Source: Undaria pinnatifida
Lineage: Eukaryota; Sar; Phaeophyceae; Laminariales; Alariaceae
Assembly: GCA_012845835.1 (NCBI GenBank)
Contig: JABAKD010000008.1
Coordinates: 6,246,775-6,310,774 of the forward strand
Reading direction: 5' to 3'
Length of the DNA: 64,000 nt
Made by a program: the position numbers and the translations under genes. Of the stretch, positions 11,901-23,000 are shown in pieces (the stretch's first letter is position 1; every line of letters starts with the position of its first letter). The notes beneath the pieces are model-generated. The model saw only the letters and a program-made list of their open reading frames with translations. It was not told the origin of the DNA and did not search any database.

Positions 11901-12240
11901 CAGAAACTGGCATCTCTAACACAAGATGGGAAGGTTCTCAACTGGCGACCCTTGCGCGGGAGCTCTGTGTTGCTGGTTGGTGGGGTGCTGCGAGAGAGGG
12001 TGTGTCTTTGCGTTTGAAAAAAAAACACGGCTTTGGGCGTTCCAGTGAGAATCTCCCACGAATTCGATGGAAGAAACGGGGTTGAAAAACAGCGAAACGG
12101 CACAAGTTACACCGCAAAACAAAAGTTCCCTGTACTGTATTCACATGTAGACTGGTATGAGGTCTCCATATGCAGTGCTGGCTTGAAAATGGCAAAAGTT
12201 TTATGTATGAAACAAAAACCACACTAAAAAGTGAAAGGGT
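8976..12240. other. Gene-poor spacer
   Basis: I find no exon chain here. Visible items are a CAG microsatellite at about 10097-10115, a C run at 10254-10270, an 18-G run at about 11678-11696 and an A/T-rich patch at 11760-11880. The block at 11500-11560 (GTTCAGATGTGATCGAGG...) recurs at 12263-12325. The short ORFs look random. Confidence 0.5.
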
Positions 12241-12330
12241 ACGTACAGAGTACGTACTGAACTGCTGTTCAGAAGTGATCGAGGTCGGAAATGCGGGCAG
12301 GGACGCCCACGCTCTGACCGATTCGTACCT
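11495..12330 (+). repeat. Pair of direct repeats, ~60 bp
   Basis: The block at 11497-11557 (CTGCTGTTCAGA, GTGATCGAGGTCG, GCGGGCAG, GACGCCCACGCTCTGA) is repeated at 12261-12321 with few changes. A diverged relative in the opposite direction is present around 61510-61555. Confidence 0.7.
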
Positions 12331-12454
12331 ACCGGGTACGTACACTTTAAGCGCCTATTCTTACGAGTATACCACTATTTTAAGATTGCATGTCTGGAAT
12401 AGTGTCGGTAGGTGGTATCCGTTCAGATGATCATTACTCTCGTACTCGTAGCAC

Positions 12455-12560
12455 ATGTATAGTTCATTCAAAGACAGAAGGCGGCAGTGGGACGGTGGCT
12501 CTTGGGGTCTCTTCGGTTCGAGCCCTGTTTGCCACAGCTTTCTCCCCTTCCGTGCCTGCA
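12455..12560 (+). repeat. Dispersed repeat shared (inverted) with 61.38-61.49 kb
   Basis: AGACAGAAGG, a GGCTCTT(G)-type stretch, GGTTCGAGCCCTGTTTGCCACAG and CTCCCTTC(C)GT match the minus strand of 61390-61490. The GGTTCGAGCC piece resembles a pol III B box. At 61.3 kb the family runs into a (TTG)n tail, so a SINE-like origin is possible. Confidence 0.5.
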
Positions 12561-12569
12561 CTAAAGTTA

Positions 12570-13450
12570 TTCGCTGTCGGGTACCCGAGGCTGACGGGTA
12601 CCTGGACTTTTTCCAGAAGTGCTACCCGTACCCGCGGCCGGGTATCTTTTTCTAAAGGCACGCGAACCAGGGTTGTTCGAGTACCCGGGCACCCGGACAA
12701 CACACAGTGATCTTTACAGGAAAAACTGCATAACAGCGGCACTACAAGGGCAGTACAACAAGTTCACGCTCGACACGTCAACTAACAAAAAACACCGATC
12801 AGAAATTCAAGAAATTCAAAGTTCAAACAAATGTATGTGCAATGTGGAGCACATCTAAACTCGGACGTACTCAAAAGGGGTACCATGGTACGCGGATACC
12901 GTTCATGCCCTATACCCAGGTACCTGCTCATATCGGGCACCCGGGTACCCGTTTAAGCCGGGTACCCGGGTAACCGGGTTTAAACCTTCCTCTTTCAACA
13001 AACAGCATATTTTATATTTTATGTTCGTGACGAGGACCCTGACCGTTTTGGTCATCTTTTTTTTTTTTCTTCCGGGGGATGGGGAAAAATAAACCTCAAG
13101 TTCACCACACTTTCACGTATTTTCATACACGTCGTGTGTCGATTTAACTCTATTGCATTCGCAGTCCAGCGCTAGATGGCGTGTCCCTCGGTTCCCACTA
13201 TAGCGATAGCGTCAGCTGTCCCTATCGGCGGTCCCCGTTACTACTCCGGCAAACGTTTTGGTTATCGGTTTTGTTTTTCATGGGTTTTCGGAGGTATGGC
13301 AAGGGACATATCGAACCGGGGTCATGTATGTATCCGGGTACCCGAGTACCCGGGTCCAATTACCGGTCGAGTATTAGGTATTACTCGTACCCGAACGGGT
13401 ATTGGTAGTGACAGGTTCGGGTACTGCACCGAGTACCCCGGTAGTTTACG
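12570..13450. repeat. Cluster of GGGTACCC-type palindromes
   Basis: The octamer GGGTACCC and close variants (GGGTACC, AGTACCCGGG, CGGGTACCCG) occur many times in this ~900-base stretch. Dense groups lie at 12585-12690, 12880-12985 and 13330-13440. They are often in the overlapping form CCGGGTACCCGGGTA. Between the groups the sequence is unremarkable and noncoding. Confidence 0.75.
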
Positions 13451-13827
13451 AACGGAATACAACTCTAGGCTGCACCCACCACCGCGTAGATGCGCGAATT
13501 GCTGTTGGTGTCCTCACAGTACCTGGTCGCGAAATTCTAGTCCAGTGGTCACGAGACAGGCACCAATAATTGTGTAGGGGTGAAGAAGTGGCATGTCGAT
13601 GTCTTCTCTCTGGGGGGGCGATCGCCGGACTGATCGTCTCGGAAGCCAGCGATGCGTTCCTAAAAATCAATACCCTCTGGATTGGAAAACCGAGCAGTCT
13701 AGCTTGTGATGCGCATGTATTGTACGACCTCGTATATGTATACAAGGTTCCCTTCGGGAGGTGGACACGTGCCTCCCGGGGGCGACGCAAGTCGAATGAC
13801 TACAACTAACTGATGATGATGAAGTAT

Positions 13828-14478
13828 TTATGCAGAAGGTGTATATCGGAGGGATGCGTAGTGGAAAGAATGTGGATAATATAATAAGATATCACAGACT
13901 TTTGGAGGAGGAGGGTTGGGATATTGCTGAGGCTCGGTGTGATAAGTCATTCGAAAGTCCACTCCGTATAACTGCGTGGCAGCAACTAATTCTACGTTTG
14001 TAGCATATGCGTAAGGCTGTGACATGAAGTGGAGATACTCTTCAACACTCGAATATGTAGTAGGTTGAGATCCAGCGACTTCCACAAGTTCTTGATTTGC
14101 TCCAGCTAAGATGCTGTCGTGGAAAGTGTTGAAACCTGATCCTGGGATAACGGTGTACAAATTGGTTGTGATGTGGGCAATAATATGTGCACGGACGATG
14201 TGATGTAAAGCTGGGTTGTTGTGCACACGACGCGAGATACACCTTAATAAACATGCACCATCACCAATCTCGGGAATAATGGACCATTGACCAGAATTGT
14301 TATTGTTGCCGCTGTTGTTGTCTTGATCATTTTCGCTGTCTGATGGGTTTGTACTACTGCTGTCGCTGCTGTTAGAGGAATCATTGGTGTCAATTTGTTG
14401 TTTGTTTTCTGTGTCCAGTATTTTTCCCCGCGTGCTTACACCGATGTTTGTTGCCGATATGGTCTGTTGTGTGCACAT
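13828..14478 (-). CDS. OTU-domain cysteine protease (putative deubiquitinase), single exon
   Basis: OTU proteases cleave ubiquitin or related conjugates using a Cys-His(-Asp/Asn) centre. The 216-residue ORF starts with an ATG at 14478. Residues ~25-66 form an Asn/Ser/Asp-rich low-complexity leader. The OTU core follows: IGDGACLLRCIS carries the invariant Asp and the catalytic Cys loop. It is followed by the helix around HHIVRAHI, the VEEYLHFMSQ region, ATNVELVAATQLYG, and the C-terminal strand with the catalytic His in HYASLRY. The order and spacing fit the family. There is no intron, unlike the RNB and ARMT1 genes, which suggests a retrocopy or an element-borne gene; OTU domains also occur in some transposons and viruses. 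No neighbour suggests a substrate. Confidence 0.8.
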   Translation of the reverse strand: MCTQQTISATNIGVSTRGKILDTENKQQIDTNDSSNSSDSSSTNPSDSENDQDNNSGNNNNSGQWSIIPEIGDGACLLRCISRRVHNNPALHHIVRAHIIAHITTNLYTVIPGSGFNTFHDSILAGANQELVEVAGSQPTTYSSVEEYLHFMSQPYAYATNVELVAATQLYGVDFRMTYHTEPQQYPNPPPPKVCDILLYYPHSFHYASLRYTPSA

Positions 14479-17044
14479 CGTTACTTTTGCTTGGGTTGTG
14501 TTGCTACTTTATATCTCTTTATACAGGTTTCGCTACTGCTGTATGGTAACCACCGTGTCAATTGTAAGGGAGAACTCACAGCAGTAATGACATAGTTCAC
14601 GTCGTTGCAGCGGGTACATATACACCGCGCCCGCGTCTAGCAGTGCGGGAAAATTCTCTCGCAAATACATTTTGATGCCACCCCTATGTACGTGCGAGGA
14701 CTAAAGTTCCACCGTGTGTGTAGTAGACGTATTTAAGCCTGACGATATGCCTATATTTTAGGCTCTTAACCAAATTAAGCCCTATCGTGTTTTAAATGTC
14801 TACAAAATAGGTCTATTTTATCGACCTAACGACCACGGCAGACCACGGTGAGATGTGGATTTTCCCAAAATATGCACTTGGGCACATTTTGGCCCAAGTG
14901 CATATTTGAAGCAATTTTCCGAGTATTTTCCAGCAAACAACAAAACAGCATTTCAGACGACAAAAGCTCGAGGAAACATCAGACGGATGCCTACATTTCG
15001 AGGGTGGAAATTGAAGGAACCGGGTTGAGGGCCAGTCCTGCTGTGCTGCTGTACTGACTGCCGCACTGAGGCACACCGAAGGCGGCAGACGCCTGCGAGG
15101 TATCCTACATATGAAGCGAGTATGGAGTACGAAGCACTCGATGTTTTTGCCAAGCACCAGTTATTTGTTTTGGCCGTTTGTTCAAGCTCGCACAGCATGG
15201 GCAGGGGAGGGTCTTTCTCGAAGTTTCCACCCACTCATGTGCTGACTCATGACATAAATCCTCGTCTTGCCATCTGCGTCTGGAGTAGTGCAGAAATATA
15301 AGTCTATTTTCAAGTAGTTTGATATTTCCTCGGCTTTTCTTTTTATGCGTACTGAAAGAGACCACTATTTCGAGTTTTAGACATATGGTGTTTTTTTTAT
15401 GCGTTTAAGGTCGAAATATCGAATGGCCTACCTCTTCCAGTTGGAAGTACTTAAGACCTAACCTCGAGGCTTAAATACGTCTAGTGTGTGGTTGCCCGGG
15501 GACAGAAGTGTCTCATACCCCGCAAAATAGAGCCAGTCTCGGCGGCTTTCCGCGGCCATAGCTCGCGCCACGGACGTCCCATGAGCCCGGCACACGGCTG
15601 ATAATATACCGACGGGTAGTCTGATCGCATTGCAGAAGAAAACACACCAAAAACCTCTACGCCGGCGGAGAAAAAGGGACGGACTAGGCAAAAAAATCAA
15701 AATGGTACATATGCATATACAATTATTCTGGTTTGCTGCTCTCCGGCGGCCGAATTTTTTTGTCCCGCTTTCGGCCTCGGGACAAGCAAGGCGCTCATCG
15801 ACGTTACGAAGCATGTCTGGATCCCGGCCGAGGTCCGTGGCGGTGCTCTGAGCATACAACGTCGCTGAGCTGGCTCTTTTCGTCAAGGGCTTGCTTTCCG
15901 CCCCGCTGAGCCGAGTGGAGCGTTGGAAAACCCAATATTTTTTTCAATATTTACCTTTTTTTTCTGAAGTACACGGCCCGCTCTATTCTCGCCTTTTTTT
16001 TGTCGCCCGCTAAGCAGTCCAATTGTTCCTCCTCTCGGCAGCACAGCAGCAGCAGCAACAGCAGCAGCAGCACGCATCCTGTCGAATGTCATATCCGTTG
16101 CACCTAGCCCTTTGGTGGGGCAGTCTTTGAAGGCAGATATCAAATCTTCCTAAGGTAGCTATTTTCGTACACTGGTTGGCCGGGGGGAGTATTGTAAGAC
16201 GCAATCAACCAACCTAGAGAATTTCTAATCCACAGCATTCCGATCCGGCCGAAAGTCTTTCCACGCACAGCACCCAAGTCGGCCGAGTCAACCTAGAGCC
16301 TTCACAATCCAAAGCATCCAAGCAAAAGGTCACCCCATAGCGCTCGGGTTGGGGTTAGGGCTCTGGTTTGGTTGTAGACGTCAGGCGGCACGGCCAAACC
16401 CCCCAAAAGATTTACTAGTCAGCTTCAAATAGGGCTTCTGCAGCTCCTACACGGCTCAACCAAGCACACATCGTCGGGCCACATACCAGGTATACGAAGC
16501 TTATGGCGGCAGCACGTCGTACATATCGTTGGGACGCGTGTGTTCCCTCTTTTCGACTAATAATATCGACGCCCCCGAGGATATCAAGTCGACCGTGACG
16601 CGAAGGGAACCTTGTAATATGTATGAACTCTCGCTGACGTATTTGAAACAACTTATAAAATATGTATGTGACGAGCTGTCGAAACTCAGCGCACGGTTCT
16701 GTGGCATAGCGACGACAGCAACACGTACGCAGTGGTTGTCCATCATATCGCATGCTGCAGATGCCCGCAATAGAAAGCACGTTGGGTGCTCAACATGCAG
16801 GCGAGGCTCCTGGGGGTCTGCTATACATACCTTATACCTGCTACGCTCTCAATTGCTAACCTGCAAATTGCTCTCTTCTACAAGAAAAGAACGGACCACC
16901 AAGACACGTTACACTGCGTTTCTCCCTTCGTCATTTTTTACCGGCATACGTTAATAGGCACCTGACGAAGGAAGGAGAGCGACACATCCACCGGCAGCAT
17001 CCGCAAGGAATCGCAGCCGCGGGCGGGTAGCTCCTACGGGGGTG
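14479..17044. other. Spacer between the OTU gene and ARMT1-like gene
   Basis: No gene is supported. The region holds AG(CAG)n triplet repeats at about 16040-16073, a TTTT-rich patch at 15940-16000, and presumably the promoter of the ARMT1-like gene near its right end. A 141-codon ORF at 16529-16954 has no recognisable motif and I leave it unassigned. Confidence 0.45.
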
Positions 17045-20000
17045 ATGGCGGCTGCAAGTGTCGACGCCTCAACGGGGAAAGATGAGGAGACGTTCGTGCT
17101 TCCAAAAGCCCCTTTGCCTGAAATCATCGTCTCTAACGTGCCGGGAAGCTGGGCCTACGACACGATGGTGAACCAGGCGTCATGTGTTATTTTGCTTCGT
17201 GCGTATGATAGCCACCAGGGGCGTGCCTTGCGGATTTTGAAATGTGTCCATGGCGTGGGACTAACGCCTTCGGTTGCCTCAGACTTCCACTGACCATGAT
17301 AAGAGCTACACGAAACGGAAGGCGACGTATAGGTGTTTGTTGTGTTTTTTTGCTCCCAACACGTTACTGTTTTACGCCGCGTTCAGCCCTTCTGGGACCC
17401 GTGTATGTGGATCTGGCATGTGGCAACAAGTACGGTTTTTGTCAACCTTCTGTTGACCCGTTTTCCAACTCCTATGTTTTCCTAGTCTAACTCCAAATGT
17501 TTTGTTCCCATATCGGGAGTGCGGTGCTAAATGGGTTAATAGGATCAACCTTTTGTCGATAGGAAGAGCGTGCGACAATGCGAATATCATCATGCTGCGC
17601 GCGCGTCGTACATCTCCTTTGGGTCGCACTTCAGACGCATCCCTTACCCCGCAGCAGCTCGGGCTGCTTGTTGTATGTGGCCGATGCTGCATTTCGTCAC
17701 TTTTCAGTGCGGTCCTCCCTTCAAATTTCCAAAGGAATTATTGAGAGTTGCTAGGTCGAGGCGAGGTGGTGTCCACTTCATCAAACTCTATCAAGGGTGG
17801 ACGCGCGCTACGATAGAGATTACGACATTTTTGTTTGCATGATTGTCGTTGTGTACCTAGGCCATGGGAATTTTCATCCGGTAGCAGTTTTATTTTTCTC
17901 CAAATCAGTTTTTGGGAGAGGTCCTAAGCTCCCGAATTGAGGAACCCCGGAAAAATGCGATGTGCCTCTACGGTAGGATGGGTCGGTGGGAGTGTGAGCG
18001 TCGTGGATAGATCGAACGTGTCGTTGTACGTCGTCATGTACATTTCACGCGTTCTTTTTAGCCGGACTCAGATCGCTGGATCGTCATGATGGGTGGAAAA
18101 ACCGCGGCTCTCGCCGCACCCTCCCCCCCCCCCCCCTTGTTTGCTTTGGTGACAGTCTCGGCGACTGCGGGAGAACATTCTGATGCGCATATATGAGGAC
18201 GTGGACATGGACGCGCCGGAAATGGTCACAGCAAAGGCGAAGCTGGACGCTTTGGTGGAAGAGCTCAGGAGTGCCGGAACTTCAAAGGTCAGTTGTTTTC
18301 TTTCCTGAGCGCGACTGGACCGTTGTAGTATAACCCTTACTTATACGCGAGCCTGGTGGAAGGCGTTGTTTGTTGGCCCGAATGCCCCCCTCTCGAATAC
18401 ACAGTCCTTCTTTCTCGAAGACGCACAGCCCCTATCCGTCGTTCGTATTGAGAGTAGACACTTGACCCTATTGGAGACGGCCTGCAACGCTTGATGGGTA
18501 GGTGTCCTGCCGTGTAGAATAGCTTTTTTTGCGCACACGCGTGGCCGCGATGAACTATCGCCTCCGTGCGCGGAGTGCTGCAACAGCCTCGGGTGGCAAA
18601 GCTCGAGGCGGGTATCCATTTCATGTATGCTTGTCCGTCGATCGCCCTGTATGTACCGCCCGCCAAATGTACAATGTAGGACACCGTGTAACGTGGTGTG
18701 CTCGGGGTGTCAACGTACTTCAAACAACAGCGAGCGAAAAAAGTTGATTTTGTTAAATTTATTTTGTCGTGCACTGCCGCCGATCGTTTAGCCGCGCGCG
18801 TGTTCACCGGGAGACTTTCCGGCTCACATCCCCTGGAAGACAACGCAAGGAAAAGCATCCTCGAACTATGACTCGGTTACTGACAGGGCTCGAATGGAAT
18901 CGGACGACCGCAAGGTATCGGGCGGGCCCGAGTTTTTTATTTATTTATTTTTATTCTTATCCTCCGGCGGATGGGGGTCTTAGTTTATGCGACGTGTGGT
19001 GCAGCCCTACGATGCGAGCATCGCGCGACGTAAGTTGAGGACCGCGTAGGCTGCTCCATTTGCGCCGCTTTGTGTGTTGGGGGTCGATGACACTGCTGTT
19101 CTCCCACGTGTTGATTTTATCTTTGCTCGCTCAGCTAACGCCCATTGCGGAGGGCGGTGGCCCCGATGTGGCGGAGTGGAACACAATCATGGAGCCGTAC
19201 CTTGGAGTAAGCTGGCTGGACACGCCGTGGCTATACTCGGAGTTCTACGCGTACCGCCGCGTGGTCGAAGCGTTTTCCTTCTTCGAAACAGGCAAGGGGG
19301 CAAATACTCTCTTGAAGGCTGAGGGGGTGTCAAGGTTGGGAGTCTTTCATTTAATCGTCGTGCATGCGCGGGGCCGTTTTCGCAATTTTCGCGTTCTGCG
19401 TGCTAACTGCGTGAAAAGGGGGGGAGTGGAGTGGGGGTGTGGGGGGAGCGTACTCATTTGTTGCTTGCCTTAGGCATTTGGCCATTGACCACGCATCCCT
19501 TTTGAGACGGAGCATCTTTCCTACCCCTAATAGAGACACCTCCAACATTTGAACGCTCATTACGCTTCCTCCATATACTACATAGAAACTGTTTTCTTAT
19601 CCTTTCCCCGTCCTGTTTCGCCGTCTGCGGCCACCATCTATCTCCTACGATAGCGACCGTTTTCTCGCTGCTCTCTAGTCTACCAAACTCTTTCATGTCA
19701 CGTTCATCTAATTTGCTCATCTCCTATAACGCGTCCCGTTCCTCCTTGCATATTTCACATTCTCCTACTATGTGAGTCCTACTCTCTATTGTTGTGCCAC
19801 ACGGGCACATATATTGAAGAGAGGGAGGGAGGGTGTACTCAGTTTGTGCATGGCCGTAGTCGCATGACCATAGACCCTCGCGTCCCTACTATGGCGGGAC
19901 GGAGCACATCGAGTTTTCACCAACCAGGCAGACATTGCTTGCACCAAGCGCGAAGCGCCGTGATGTCTTCGGCGAGTCGCATGAAGTGAACTGCATCCTT

Positions 20001-23000
20001 CCAAGAACCGCTCGTAAGACGGCACTTGTGCCTACATTCTTGCTTATGGATGACAACGCCAATGCGTTATACGTTGTTTTCTGGTGTGGTCACTCCAGAG
20101 AGAGCAATGGGTATTACTATGTAACTGCCTCGTGGGTGCCTTACCATATTCACACTACGCGATGCGATCATTCCCCTTGTGCGGAGTCAGGGTTCTCCAC
20201 CCCGCATATGATCTAACTCGATCATCATCATGGTGACGAAAAAGGGGGGGAGGGGGTAATTTGGTTGCCACTCATAATATATTGAATCGGAGGGCAGAAG
20301 CGACCATGCCTTTGATGGACCGTAATCTCGTTGTGGGTGTCGCTTATGCTGTAAGGGATCCTCGGTTTCCCGCTTTCCACGGCACTGAAAGTACATAGCA
20401 GTAGATAAGCTACTATAGCGGTAAATATATGACTGTGTAACGTTATGAAATGCTCATGTGGCTCACAATTTCGGCGCACGGGTTGTTTTATAGTCCACTT
20501 CCATCACACTCGAAGATTCCTAGCGAGGTGAGGACAGAAAAGGACAGGTCAGACTTGGAGTTCTTCGTCGAAAACCATCCCTACGCTGAATCACGAGGTT
20601 GTGTAGCGCGAAGTCAGCGATTTGTAGTTATCGTGGTTTTTTTGGTTAGGTTGCGAGTTAGTATCCTCCAGCACTGTTGTGTCCCCTGCACTACTATTTC
20701 GGCCCAGTATCGCTGTCGTCAACCCTCGGTTGTTGTTCCTCGTTGCGCACGCTGAGTCTGCTGTACCTTTTAGCCTCTAGGGCTTGCCTGCAGCAACTCT
20801 CCGACAAATGACGAAGTACTATAAATCTTGCTCAACCCCTGCTTCGCACCGTCACCCACCCGTGAACGATTTACCCCCCCATCCCCGGCTCTGAAGGTGT
20901 TGACCCGTTTATGGGCCAAAAGATGCTCGGGGTGACGTCGGCGCTCAAGTCAATGGAAGCGTTGGCCGCGCGTTTGCTGGCTACCGATGTGAGCTCAGCA
21001 GCGAGCGGTACCGGCTTTGCTTCTGAAAAGCGGGCGACAAAGTAAACTGCTTGTGTACGAGTAGCACCTATTTATTTGCTTTTGGTGCGTCGTGCTGACT
21101 CCCCCACGCGTGTTACTAGTGATTCCTCTTTGCGCGCAACCCTCCATTGTTGAGGTTTGATGTTGTCTGTGTCTGACTGGTAACTTGGATCAATATAATA
21201 TCCCCCGCACCGTTTTGCGCTCAAGGCTCGCAGACTTACGCTTGCAAACGCTACCGCGTGAGTAGCGACGCTCGCTCAACGAAAAACGTTCAATCATGAG
21301 GAGATGGTACCGGTTTTCTTGCACGGGATTTCCGTTGGCTCGTGTGGTCGCTTGTCTTCCCGTCCATGGCCACTGCTGGCTGTCGCGCGTGGGCCAGGGG
21401 CTTGCCCTAAACTTGAAATTGTGTCGAAAATCCCAGGCGAAGGTGCTGGGTTCCAAGACCGGCATCCAGCTTTACGCTACTGCGGCCCTGTGGGGGAACC
21501 GCATGGACCTCAGCATCTGGCCGGTGGAAAAGGGTGAGAATACCAACGAGCATAGCGCAATACCGGAGGGAGTTGTTTTTGTGCCGGTGTGGTCAGCGAG
21601 AGGGCTCTGCGTTTGGTTACCAGAACCCCCGTACGACCTCTTGCCGTATATTGCCCTGTGGCGCCTGTCAGCACAACCTGACGATACCATCACACGCTTA
21701 TATATCGCGCAAACGCCCGCTTACGCTTCGCGTATCTAGAGATGTGTCGAGTGTGCATGAGTTCGCTTGCCGCCGGGGTCAGACACGCTCGGTCTCCGAT
21801 ACTTGAAAGCTGTGGTACATATTGTTTCTGCGATGGTTCAGGGTAATACCTGCTGAATGGACACTCCCAACTTCCGCCCCACGTGCCCGCGCTTGCCGTT
21901 CTCAAGATGGCGAAAGCTCGGCTGGCAGTGGCGATGTCTTTTCGCAAGTGCTCGGATCCAGCTCCGAGAACCTTCTAGCAGATGACTCTGAGCGGCTGGC
22001 GGATGTGTTGTTCTCGTGCGGGGAGGAGGGGGACCAGAGGATGGACATCATCGTCGATAACGCTGGTTCGTTGGATTGGTGTTGTGGCGACGGCGGCAGC
22101 GGCAGTAGGGGGTGTAGGGTATCTGTTGATGCACAAGTCTGGTCTTTACAGTTTTGGCTTTTTTTTCGAAATTTTGCTCATGTTCTCCATCCTTGAACGT
22201 CACGAAGGCGCCACACCTTCAGGCGGTTCCTGTTTCTTGCGGATCGCATTCAACGGGGACGGGGTAGATTTGTCATTTTTAGGGGTACGGTAATGCATGT
22301 GAGGTTTGTAAAATGTCCTGAAGGTATCATGTATGCTGTTGACATGGCTCACGCTTCATGCTCATGTTCGCATTGTCCACTTTTTCGTCCTTAGCCGCAT
22401 GAGGCTGCTCTCTGCCTGATTCACCCCCTCGCCCTCCACCTCTTTTTCTTCGCACGCCTTGTGAGGCTCCGCAAAACATTGGGTTCGCATCGATTGGTGC
22501 CTGTATGGAGCAACGATGATGTAACCATGTAACGCGACACGGTCCGTTTTTTTGTCTGATTCGTACGGAATGACAAAGGCTTCGAGCTCTTCTGCGACCT
22601 TTGCCTCGCGGATTGCCTGGCGACGGGAGGCACGGCCAGCCGCGTGGTTATCCAGCTCAAGGGTCACCCTACGTTCGTATCCGACGCAATGGCCAAGGAT
22701 ATGCTGGCGATGATCGATCTCCTCGCCGAGCTAGATGCATCTGAGTACCCGAGGTATGGGTATGGTATGTATGCGTGCGTCAGCGTAAATATTGCTGTCT
22801 CGGGGCTGTCGCATAGAACCTTCGGGTTCGGACGTGGGGCGGCGTGTATCGCCCAGGGTCATCGTGTGTATGTTCATCCTCATGCCGATGCTTTGCTTCG
22901 TTGGTCTTTCATTTTGGGAGCGAACACAAGTCTGGCCAAACCGTTCTTACCCCAGTCGAAACTTTCCCGGTAATTACCTATTGCGCCGTACATGTGATGC

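Noticed and set aside
16529-16954. 141-codon plus-strand ORF
   Set aside because: No recognisable domain. The overlapping minus strand is open to a similar extent, as expected by chance.
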